Shown here: positions 1 through 6,153 of the stretch, in pieces
Layout: each line of letters opens with the position of its first letter
How positions within the stretch are numbered: the stretch's first letter is position 1
Assembly (NCBI GenBank): GCA_018062585.1
Contig: JAGORY010000013.1
Location: 1-6,182, forward strand
Reading direction: 5' to 3'
Length of the DNA stretch: 6,182 nucleotides
DNA from: Candidatus Peribacteraceae bacterium
GTDB taxonomy: Bacteria > Patescibacteriota > Gracilibacteria > Peribacterales > Peribacteraceae
Notes under the pieces: model-generated
What the model was told of the DNA's origin: nothing
Databases searched by the model: none
What the model saw: only the letters and a program-made list of their open reading frames with translations
Program-made: the position numbers and the translations under genes

Positions 1-605
1 ACTTGAAGAAAGAAGGAGCGAAAGGTCGTGTCAGTTTCGTCGGTAACACGATGATCGATACCCTCATCCGCATGCGTCCTTCTATTGACGCTTCACGTCT
101 GCCGTTTGATCTGCCGGAGAGGTATGCGGTCGCAACACTTCATCGGCCCTCAAATGTGGACAGTAAAGAAGCACTCGAACGGAACATCGCTTTTCTTTCA
201 GAGGTCTCGGAAAAATGTCCGCTCATTCTGCCGCTCCACAGGCGGACGCAAGCCGCGCTCACGGCCCACGGACTGAAGCTTGGAGACCGCATCCAGTCCA
301 TTGAGCCCTTGGGGTACCTAGAATTCTTACGCCTCGTCTCGCCCGCCGAATTTATCCTCACCGATTCTGGCGGTATTCAAGAGGAGGCCGCTTTTCTGCA
401 GAAGCGCTGTTTCACACTTCGTCGCAATACCGAACGTCCAGCGACAGTCCGAAGCGGTAGCAACATGCTCATCGACCCAGACCAAAGCTCGGACCGCGAG
501 ATCGTTCTGGCGTTTGCCGCTCATGCATCGTCCGTTACCGTGAAGATTCCGGAAAAGTGGGACGGCAAAGCGGGGGAGAGGATTGCGGAGGTGCTGTGCG
601 CCTAA
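1..605 (+). CDS. wecB: UDP-N-acetylglucosamine 2-epimerase, non-hydrolysing (WecB/MnaA family), 5'-truncated by window edge
   Basis: This is the C-terminal half (about 200 residues) of an enzyme that interconverts UDP-GlcNAc and UDP-ManNAc in the cytoplasm, supplying ManNAc-type sugars for surface glycans. The frame is open to the left edge. The TTG at base 3 is not a real start, because family members are about 370-390 residues long and this piece begins mid-protein, just before the VGNTMID motif. Counting from base 3, visible family motifs are VGNTMID (residues 13-19), LHRPSNVD (46-53) with the histidine (His47) that aligns with the catalytic His of E. coli WecB, LPLHRRT (76-82), TDSGGIQEEA (120-129) and NTERP (142-146) of the UDP-binding site, and a C-terminal WDGKAGERI segment. 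The usual Glu after TERP is Ala here. The N-terminal domain with the other catalytic acids lies outside the window. The next gene on the same strand starts 34 bases downstream. The family is certain; a dual-function or hydrolysing variant cannot be excluded from half the protein. Confidence 0.93.
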   Translation, partial: LKKEGAKGRVSFVGNTMIDTLIRMRPSIDASRLPFDLPERYAVATLHRPSNVDSKEALERNIAFLSEVSEKCPLILPLHRRTQAALTAHGLKLGDRIQSIEPLGYLEFLRLVSPAEFILTDSGGIQEEAAFLQKRCFTLRRNTERPATVRSGSNMLIDPDQSSDREIVLAFAAHASSVTVKIPEKWDGKAGERIAEVLCA

Positions 606-625
606 AAATAAAGAGGAGCTTCGTG

Positions 626-631
626 TACTAT
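626..631 (+). promoter_or_regulatory. Candidate -10 element (TACTAT) for a leaderless transcript of the oxidoreductase gene
   Basis: TACTAT matches the TATAAT consensus at four of six bases and ends 8 bases before the ATG at 640, so transcription would begin at or next to the start codon. No convincing -35 hexamer is seen 16-18 bases upstream. The gene lacks a properly placed Shine-Dalgarno sequence: GAGGAG at 613-618 ends 21 bases before the ATG, and only a weak GAGA (632-635) lies closer. This is a pattern-based inference; read-through from the upstream epimerase gene is equally possible. Confidence 0.35.
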
Positions 632-639
632 GAGACCCC

Positions 640-1722
640 ATGGCTCAAAAACTCCGCGTCGGCATCATCGGTACAGGTTTTGGCGAGCAAGTGCAGCTGC
701 CTGGCTTCTTAGGTCTCAAGGACATCGAGGTGATCGGCATTGCATCGAGTGATCCCAAGCGTTCCGAGGAGCTCAAGAAAAAACACAAGCTGCCGCAGTC
801 GTTTAAGACGCCTGAGGAACTCATCGAATCCGATGATATTGATCTCATCAGTGTCGCCACTGCTCCAGTTGATCACGAGAAATATGTGCGTGCCGCGTTG
901 CAAACCGGCAAGCATGTGATGTGTGAGAAGCCGTTTACGATGAGTTCGTCTGCTGCGAAGGCACTTCTGAAAGAGGCGAATACCGGCGGTATTATTCACG
1001 CTACCGATTTCGAGTTTCGGGAAATGTCGGCTCTCAAATTTCTCGTGAGTCGCATGATGGAAGGTGTTACCGGCAGGATCGTCTTCGCGGAATTGCGTTG
1101 GCTCGTCGGCACATGGGCGGACCCCAAGCGCCCTTGGCAGTGGCAGTGTGACAGGGCGCAAGGCGGCGGCATCCTCACGGCACTTGGCGTTCATCTCTAC
1201 AACATCGCCGAATCGATGCTCGGGACTTTGGATAAGGTGATGGCCGAGACGGGTACTACGATTACCGAGCGAAAGGACGAAGAAGGGGAGACGAGGCCGG
1301 TGACGAGCGAGGACCATGCGACGATCGATCTCAAAGGCAAGTACGGTATTCCCGTTCGCATCGTTCTTTCCAATGTAGATCCGAAGGGCACGGGCTTCAG
1401 TATCACGATCCGCGGTGAAAAAGGCGTCCTACTTCTCGAGAGTGAGTCGCAGACGTACGGTAGCGGACTTCGGATTCACGAAGGCGCAACCCCCGACTCC
1501 GCCAAGGTCGTCTACGAAGATCCGGTACCCGCATCAAAAATTGATCCCCGAATTCCTCTGTTTCAGTCACTCGTGCTACGTCTCATTACGGCAATCAGAG
1601 AAGACGACCGTACGTTTACCCCTTCGTTTCAGGACGGCGTCCGGTCGCAGATGTTTCTCGAGGCTGTCCGCGCGTCCGTTGAAACCGAGGGCTGGGCGGA
1701 TATCGGCAAGAGTGCTCAGTAA
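640..1722 (+). CDS. Gfo/Idh/MocA-family NAD(P)-dependent oxidoreductase
   Basis: A 360-residue protein, typical for this family of sugar and nucleotide-sugar dehydrogenases. The N-terminal Rossmann fold starts with RVGIIGTGFGE (residues 6-16, glycine-rich NAD(P)-binding loop). CEKPF (95-99) carries the family lysine (Lys97) that contacts cofactor and substrate. The C-terminal alpha/beta domain has the GGGILTALGVHLYN segment (175-188) with conserved His185. Four residues before that histidine, where dehydrogenases such as inositol dehydrogenase have a catalytic Asp, this protein has Ala181, and the Asp often found three residues after it is Asn188. Start choice is forced: TGA at 631-633 is in frame and the ATG at 640 follows directly. 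It lies 34 bases after the 2-epimerase, so an oxidising or reducing step on a UDP-sugar is a reasonable inference (compare WlbA/WbpB-type enzymes), but the substrate cannot be assigned. The family call is firm. Confidence 0.93.
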   Translation: MAQKLRVGIIGTGFGEQVQLPGFLGLKDIEVIGIASSDPKRSEELKKKHKLPQSFKTPEELIESDDIDLISVATAPVDHEKYVRAALQTGKHVMCEKPFTMSSSAAKALLKEANTGGIIHATDFEFREMSALKFLVSRMMEGVTGRIVFAELRWLVGTWADPKRPWQWQCDRAQGGGILTALGVHLYNIAESMLGTLDKVMAETGTTITERKDEEGETRPVTSEDHATIDLKGKYGIPVRIVLSNVDPKGTGFSITIRGEKGVLLLESESQTYGSGLRIHEGATPDSAKVVYEDPVPASKIDPRIPLFQSLVLRLITAIREDDRTFTPSFQDGVRSQMFLEAVRASVETEGWADIGKSAQ

Positions 1723-1800
1723 AAGAGGCGCCGAGCGCCCCAGTGACCCTCAGAAGCGAAAATAGGGGTCGCTACGGCTACTGTTCGCGAGTAAGATCAG

Positions 1801-1806
1801 TATACT
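1801..1806 (+). promoter_or_regulatory. Candidate -10 element (TATACT) upstream of the SDR epimerase gene
   Basis: TATACT matches the TATAAT consensus at five of six bases and sits in the longest intergenic gap of the window (105 bases, 1723-1827). A transcript starting about 7 bases downstream would have a leader of roughly 14 bases, rich in pyrimidines and lacking any Shine-Dalgarno sequence before the GTG at 1828. No clear TTGACA-like -35 is visible at the expected spacing. The gap and the good hexamer together suggest that a new transcription unit begins here. Confidence 0.42.
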
Positions 1807-1827
1807 GTTTTCACCCTTCTTTTTACC

Positions 1828-2799
1828 GTGAGCAAAGAGCGAGTTCTCATCACCGGCGGCTTAGGTGCCATCGGCGCGCAACTATCGCGCACGCTTCTGA
1901 AGAAAGGCGTCGAATCACTCACGATTATTGATGACTTCAGTTCAAGTTCGCCGCATTTGGTCTCGGACATCATTCAGGATCCGCGGGTAACGCACTTCAG
2001 GCGCTCGATCATCCACGACGAGTGTCTTCGTCACGCGTTGCTCGACAGAAAACAGGATGTCGTCTTCCATCTTGCAGCTAACTTCGCTCATCAGAGCTCG
2101 CTCGAGCACCCGGTCATCGACTGTGAGGTGAACAGTCTCGGTACCGTGAAGGTCTTGGAGTACTCGCGCCGCGCCAACGTCAAAAAATTCGTCTTCGCCA
2201 GTTCTTCCTGCGTCTACGGCAACGCCAAGTGCTACTCGGTCGACAACAAGGACTATCACTTGGATACGCCGTACGCCATCAACAAACTCCACGGAGAGTT
2301 CCTCGTGGATTTCTACAACAAGCACCACGGCATGAATACGACGATTCTCCGGTACTTCAACTCGTTCGGCCCCGGAGAGCTTCCTGGACGCTACAGGAAC
2401 GTCATCCCCAACTTCTTTGCGATGGCGATGCAGGGCAAAGCGCTTCCTATCAGTGGCGACGAGAAGACCTCCCGAGACTTTAACTTCGTCGACAATACCG
2501 TGAGCGGTACGCTGCTGGCTGCGGAAAAAGAGATCGCAAACGGCAAGATCTACAACATCGGTTCGGGTCACGAGATCACGATCGTTGAGCTTGCCGAAAC
2601 CATCAACCGCATCGTCGGAAACAAAGCCGGTATCACCTTCGTGCCCCAGCGTACGTGGGACACAATCAAGAACAGGCGCGCCGATGTCTCGAAGACCGAG
2701 AAAGAACTGGGGTACAAGGCGGTGATCGACTTCGAGAACCACCTTCACACGACGCATGACTGGCTGAAGCAGTATAAAGATCATTTCCCGTCTTTCTAA
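1828..2799 (+). CDS. NAD-dependent epimerase/dehydratase, extended SDR family (UDP-sugar 4-epimerase-like)
   Basis: A 323-residue cytoplasmic enzyme of the GalE-like extended short-chain dehydrogenase family, which epimerises or dehydrates nucleotide sugars through a 4-keto intermediate with bound NAD. Motifs in order: TGGLGAIG (residues 9-16, NAD-binding Rossmann loop), IIDDFSS (33-39, with acidic residues at the end of beta-2, fitting NAD), HLAA (81-84), ASSSCVYG (124-131, with the catalytic Ser/Thr position), YAINK (149-153, the catalytic Tyr149 and Lys153 pair), LRYFNSFGPG (174-183) and the C-terminal substrate-domain segment RDFNFVDN (216-223). Start: TAA at 1792 is in frame and the only usual start codon after it is GTG 1828, which places the Rossmann motif at the normal distance from the N-terminus. 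No Shine-Dalgarno sequence precedes it. The glycosyltransferase gene begins one base after the stop codon, so the two are almost certainly co-translated. Whether it is an epimerase, a decarboxylase or a dehydratase cannot be settled here. Confidence 0.93.
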   Translation: MSKERVLITGGLGAIGAQLSRTLLKKGVESLTIIDDFSSSSPHLVSDIIQDPRVTHFRRSIIHDECLRHALLDRKQDVVFHLAANFAHQSSLEHPVIDCEVNSLGTVKVLEYSRRANVKKFVFASSSCVYGNAKCYSVDNKDYHLDTPYAINKLHGEFLVDFYNKHHGMNTTILRYFNSFGPGELPGRYRNVIPNFFAMAMQGKALPISGDEKTSRDFNFVDNTVSGTLLAAEKEIANGKIYNIGSGHEITIVELAETINRIVGNKAGITFVPQRTWDTIKNRRADVSKTEKELGYKAVIDFENHLHTTHDWLKQYKDHFPSF

Positions 2800-2800
2800 C

Positions 2801-3967
2801 ATGCGGGTACTGCTTACCTGCGAAGACTATTTCCCTCATCTCGGCGGCGCCGAGGTGTGTGTTTTCAACGTGCGGCAGGAACTGAAGGCCAAAGGCCACA
2901 CGGTGACGGTCTTCACCAACACGCTTGCGACATCAAACGATGAAGACCGAGTCATTCGCCTGAAGTGGAGCTTCTCACCCGGTCCGCTTTTCAGGACCTT
3001 TCGCGTCCTCTGGAAAACAATCGGCGAGCAGGACATCGTTCACTGCACGTACTCGTTCAGGATCGCCTGCATCTGCGCCATGATCTGCCGCATTCGTCGT
3101 GTTCCGATGCTGCTGACCCAGCAAGGCAGGGGAATCGTTCCGGAGGCCAATCCGAAACTCTTGCACCGGGTCCTGTTCCGAGCGTGTCAGGAGATTTCGA
3201 TGCGTCTCGCAACGCACATCACCTCCACAAGCGACGAGATCACGGATCTCACAGCCGCATTCGTCCCGAGGTCCAAGATCACACTCGTCAGTAACGGATA
3301 CGACGCCGATCTCTTCACGCCAAATCCTTCGATCCCAGTTCCGCCGGAGTTCAAGGCATTATCTCCGGACATCACGACACTTCTCACGATCAGGAGACTT
3401 GTACCGAAGAACGGCATTCACATCCTTGTGCAGGCGCTCGCTCTCGTCTTAAAAGAGCGCCAGGACTTCCATTACTTTGCTATCGGCGAAGGGCGCACGG
3501 AAACGTTCATTCGAGAGCTAATTTCCAAGCACAATCTCGAGCGCAATATCACGCTTCTTGGAAAGCGCGGTAATGATCAGCTCTTGCCGTTCTATCAGCA
3601 TGCCGATCTGTTGCTTGTTCCCAGTAGCGCCGAAGCCCGGAGTATCGCGTGCATCGAAGCGATGGGCATGGCGAAGCCGATCATCGCGAGCCGTGTCGGC
3701 GGACTCATCGATCTCCTCGGTCCTGACTCCACGTATGGTGACCTCGTTGCCATCTACGACTCCGAAGCTTGCACCTACGATCCGCCAGACACATTGCCGC
3801 CGGAGCGTCTGCAGCGCCTCGCGGATGCAATTCTCGCGTTTCTGAAGGACCCCACCCCGCTTACGAAAAAAGGCGAAGCTGCCCGCTATCTGGTGTCGGT
3901 CGAATATTCCTGGAAAAGCATTACGCAAAAGTACGTCGGTCTCTATATGCACATGCTACAGCGCTGA
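2801..3967 (+). CDS. Glycosyltransferase family 4 (GT-B fold) protein
   Basis: A 388-residue retaining glycosyltransferase that probably transfers a sugar from a nucleotide-sugar donor to a growing lipid-linked glycan at the cytoplasmic membrane face. The N-terminal half begins MRVLLTCEDYFPHLGGAE, the GT4 acceptor-domain opening with its GGAE loop (residues 15-18). VSNGYD (163-168) marks the domain junction. The donor domain has TIRRLVPKNGIHILVQA (196-212) with the Arg and Lys (Arg199, Lys203) that usually contact the donor diphosphate, then the EX7E pair Glu278/Glu286 in SSAEARSIACIEAMG. Between the two glutamates the usual GFG is replaced by ARS, which still fits the family. Start: TGA at 2765 is in frame upstream and ATG 2801 is the first normal start. 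It follows the epimerase stop by one base with no Shine-Dalgarno sequence, so translation probably depends on reinitiation after the upstream gene. Donor sugar and linkage are unknown. The stretch around residues 306-335 is longer than in many relatives. Confidence 0.92.
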   Translation: MRVLLTCEDYFPHLGGAEVCVFNVRQELKAKGHTVTVFTNTLATSNDEDRVIRLKWSFSPGPLFRTFRVLWKTIGEQDIVHCTYSFRIACICAMICRIRRVPMLLTQQGRGIVPEANPKLLHRVLFRACQEISMRLATHITSTSDEITDLTAAFVPRSKITLVSNGYDADLFTPNPSIPVPPEFKALSPDITTLLTIRRLVPKNGIHILVQALALVLKERQDFHYFAIGEGRTETFIRELISKHNLERNITLLGKRGNDQLLPFYQHADLLLVPSSAEARSIACIEAMGMAKPIIASRVGGLIDLLGPDSTYGDLVAIYDSEACTYDPPDTLPPERLQRLADAILAFLKDPTPLTKKGEAARYLVSVEYSWKSITQKYVGLYMHMLQR

Positions 3968-3985
3968 TCGTCTCACTGATTTTTC

Positions 3986-3994
3986 TGCTACCCT
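3986..3994 (+). promoter_or_regulatory. Candidate extended -10 (TGC-TACCCT) for a leaderless methyltransferase transcript
   Basis: The TG dinucleotide one base before the hexamer TACCCT fits an extended -10 element. It ends 6 bases before the ATG at 4001, which would put the transcription start at or very near the start codon. The hexamer matches TATAAT at only three of six bases, and no -35 is apparent, so the call is tentative. Support comes from the absence of any Shine-Dalgarno sequence in the 33-base gap. Confidence 0.33.
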
Positions 3995-4000
3995 CAACGT

Positions 4001-4840
4001 ATGTCGGATATTCTCGCCACACCCGATCGCAACAAGGAGATTTATACCTCCCTCGATGACCGAATCCTCGAAAAGAGGCTGGCATCGCCGTATCCGATCA
4101 GGAGACATTCGCATGCGGCTCAGTGGCAGGCGTTCGTTGATCACATTCCGCCCGGATCCACGGTCTTGGATGCCGGATGCGGACCGGGGGCCCTCAGCGT
4201 CATGCTTGCGGAGCACGGATGTCACGTCACGGGAACCGATATCTCGGAGCCGAACGTCGTCGAAGCCAAGAAGTACGCCGAGAAGAAAGGTTGCAGTCAC
4301 CGCACCGAGTTCCGGACCGCCGATATCGAGCACATGCCGTTTCCGGATAAGTCGTTTGACTATGCTGTCTCCAGTCACGTCCTCGAGCATGTGCCGAATT
4401 TCGCAAAAGGCGCCTCCGAACTCTCTCGCCTCGCCAAAAAGCACGTCATCATCGCCATTCCGACGTGCATGACGCTCGCGGGCATGACGCTGCTTGGGGG
4501 CGATAACTACTGGGCGTTCTCGCGTCATAGTCTCTACGCGCTGCCGTACGGCTTTTTGCGGGTTGTTGCCGCATTCCTGACCGGTAAAGAAGGCGTGAAT
4601 GAAGGATACGAAGGCAACATGGAACTCATCCACATTTGGCGTTTCCCGTGGGCCGGTAAGCGCCGGATCGAAGAGGGATCGCTCAAAGTCGTCCGCTATC
4701 GCGCAAGTGCCATCGTCTTCCCGTACTTCGCTTTCCTGCTTCCCCTGAGTCGTTTCCTCGAGAAGTTTGCGTGGGCTCCGATCATCAAAGAGTGCGGTTG
4801 CGGAACGACGTACGTCTGCGAACCGGTGACCTCGAAATAG
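4001..4840 (+). CDS. Class I SAM-dependent methyltransferase (Methyltransf_11 type)
   Basis: A 279-residue protein with a Rossmann-like methyltransferase core. Motif I, VLDAGCGPGALS (residues 55-66), binds S-adenosylmethionine. The acidic residue Asp80 in VTGTD ends strand beta-2 and would hold the ribose. ADIEHMPFPDKSFDYAVSSHVLEHV (107-131) gives motifs II and III with the typical PFPDKSFD and LEHV signatures. The C-terminal part has a hydrophobic stretch (about 238-262) that may touch the membrane or form a substrate lid, then a short cysteine cluster (Cys265, Cys267, Cys273). In this setting a glycan or nucleotide-sugar O- or N-methylation, or a chain-capping role, is likely, but this is inference from context; quinone- or lipid-type substrates use the same fold. 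Start: TGA at 3977 is in frame and ATG 4001 is the first start after it. The gene ends two bases from the stop codon of the opposite-strand flippase gene. Confidence 0.92.
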   Translation: MSDILATPDRNKEIYTSLDDRILEKRLASPYPIRRHSHAAQWQAFVDHIPPGSTVLDAGCGPGALSVMLAEHGCHVTGTDISEPNVVEAKKYAEKKGCSHRTEFRTADIEHMPFPDKSFDYAVSSHVLEHVPNFAKGASELSRLAKKHVIIAIPTCMTLAGMTLLGGDNYWAFSRHSLYALPYGFLRVVAAFLTGKEGVNEGYEGNMELIHIWRFPWAGKRRIEEGSLKVVRYRASAIVFPYFAFLLPLSRFLEKFAWAPIIKECGCGTTYVCEPVTSK

Positions 4841-4842
4841 AT

Positions 4843-6153
4843 CTATCTGTTTTTGAGCAGTATTTTGAAGGTGTACCACGTAAGGCCGAGCGGCCAGATT
4901 TGAAGGAGGGCGAAGCTCAGGATGAAGAGGTGATTCGGAGCGAGGATGTCTTGCAGTAGCGCCACCGCGGCGATGACGATAGCCCAGGTAACGAGGTTTA
5001 AGGCGATGGAGACATACGTCTTTCGCTTGAGCCTTAGGATCGGCGACGATGCGATGGAGAGGCTTTGCGTCACGAGAATGAGAAGTAGCCACATCGTGAG
5101 CGGAATCGCTTCCCAGAATTCCGGTCCGTAGAACCAGAAGATGACGGGCGGGAAGGCGATGGCGGCCCCGAGCGACAGAAGAGCGTGGAACGCGAGCGCA
5201 TGCTTAATGAGCTTGGCTGCATTCGTCCGTACGACCTGCGTGCCCTCTGCCATCATTTTTCCGAAAGCGGCGGTCGAGAGGTCTCCGGCCTGCGGCAGCA
5301 GAATATTCCGGGGGACGTTTGCGAGCTGCATCGCGATCTTGGCGATACCGACGAAGGATGCCGGAAAAAACAGCGAGAAAATGAAGAAGAGCCCCTGCGG
5401 GAAGAAGTTGGCGATCGTTTTGTCTGCGGTAATAATGAGCCCCTGCGCCAGATACTGCCTGCTTTCCGTAAACGGAATGCGGAGCGTCTCGCGGATGCCG
5501 GGAAGACCGTGCTTACGTGCGACAATCTTGAGCGTGATGAGCGAGATCGGAAGGAACACGAGGCTGACTGCGAGCTGAGTCAGAAGGAGCGCCCAGATTT
5601 TACCGCCGAAGAGGAGAGCGACGACTGCAAGACCGAGATACGAAAGATTGGCGGCTTGTTCTAGGAATACTTTCAAGCGGATGCGTCGTAGCGACTGCAG
5701 AATGATCAAGGTCATACTGTTCCAGATCTCGCTGATCTGGAAGAAGCATAGGATGCGCGCGAATTTTCCGATCTCCGGAGAGCCATAGAATTTCTCGGAC
5801 AGCATCGGCATGATCGCCGCGAGAACGATGAGCAAGATGACATTCACCGACGCGACGGTGACGAAATTCGAGAGCACCGCGGCCTGCGCATGGCGGTCTT
5901 TCCGGCCGTAGGCTTCCGAAAAGAAGACGTAGAGTGACTGGCCCTGACCAATATTAAAGAATGCGCTGAATGTCCCGGCAAATGCCACGATGACGGCGTA
6001 TACACCGTAATCGTTGACACCGAGGAGGCGTGCGAACGCGATCGAACTTACGAATCCGGCGGCCATGAGCACCATCGATCCGGCTTGGATCGTGAGCACG
6101 TCACGGACGAACGGAAGTTTCCGGAGGCCTGCGATGTAGCGAAAGGGATTCAT
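4843..6153 (-). CDS. Polysaccharide flippase, Wzx-like (MOP superfamily polysaccharide biosynthesis protein)
   Basis: A 436-residue integral membrane protein that would flip a lipid-linked oligosaccharide from the inner to the outer face of the cytoplasmic membrane. The length fits the family. By eye there are about 11-12 hydrophobic spans, clearest near residues 20-40, 50-68, 94-116, 130-152, 168-184, 187-210, 252-270, 318-342, 350-369, 378-400 and 407-430. The N-terminal signature FARLLGVNDYGVYAV (40-54) is characteristic of Wzx/RfbX-type exporters. A basic stretch separates spans near residues 210-222, and the protein ends with the basic ILLKNR tail, both consistent with cytoplasmic positions. 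Start: an in-frame TGA at 6171-6169 leaves ATG 6153 as the only reasonable start; no Shine-Dalgarno sequence precedes it. The A after the ATG forms a probable ATGA overlap with a gene to its right, so it is probably the last gene of a - strand operon. Substrate specificity cannot be predicted from sequence. Confidence 0.92.
   Translation of the reverse strand: MNPFRYIAGLRKLPFVRDVLTIQAGSMVLMAAGFVSSIAFARLLGVNDYGVYAVIVAFAGTFSAFFNIGQGQSLYVFFSEAYGRKDRHAQAAVLSNFVTVASVNVILLIVLAAIMPMLSEKFYGSPEIGKFARILCFFQISEIWNSMTLIILQSLRRIRLKVFLEQAANLSYLGLAVVALLFGGKIWALLLTQLAVSLVFLPISLITLKIVARKHGLPGIRETLRIPFTESRQYLAQGLIITADKTIANFFPQGLFFIFSLFFPASFVGIAKIAMQLANVPRNILLPQAGDLSTAAFGKMMAEGTQVVRTNAAKLIKHALAFHALLSLGAAIAFPPVIFWFYGPEFWEAIPLTMWLLLILVTQSLSIASSPILRLKRKTYVSIALNLVTWAIVIAAVALLQDILAPNHLFILSFALLQIWPLGLTWYTFKILLKNR

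Noticed and set aside
3..5. TTG as the start codon of the first gene
   Set aside because: The product would begin in the middle of a WecB-type protein, and the frame is open to the edge; the gene is cut by the window.
613..712. A small frame starting at GTG 623, four bases after the GAGGAG at 613-618, ending at TAG 710-712 (29 codons)
   Set aside because: It has the best-placed Shine-Dalgarno in the window, but it overlaps the oxidoreductase gene out of frame and codes no recognisable peptide. A leader peptide is possible but unsupported.
1727..1739. Hairpin GGCGC-CGA-GCGCC just after the oxidoreductase stop codon as an intrinsic terminator
   Set aside because: The stem is only 5 base pairs with a 3-base loop, and no T-run follows, so it does not meet the pattern for Rho-independent termination.
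1745..1769. GACCCT...GGGGTC inverted repeat in the intergenic gap as an operator or terminator
   Set aside because: Only about 6 base pairs with a 14-base A-rich loop and no T-run; easily expected by chance.
1942..2802. A 286-codon - strand open frame antisense to the SDR epimerase gene
   Set aside because: The + strand frame has full SDR motifs; the antisense product is Val/Arg/Asp-rich without motifs, a typical shadow frame.
3959..3983. CAGCGCTG palindrome followed by a short T-run at the end of the glycosyltransferase gene as a terminator
   Set aside because: The palindrome has no loop and is separated from the T-run by about 13 bases, so it cannot form a terminator hairpin.
3956..5092. 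A 378-codon open frame on the - strand antisense to the methyltransferase gene and running into the flippase region
   Set aside because: It lies opposite one well-supported gene and in a different frame from another; its arginine/histidine-rich product has no recognisable motif. It is a by-product of codon bias.
5185..5664. A 159-codon + strand frame (and a 145-codon one at 5141-5578) inside the flippase gene
   Set aside because: The - strand frame encodes a coherent multi-span membrane protein; the + strand products are charged and motif-free.
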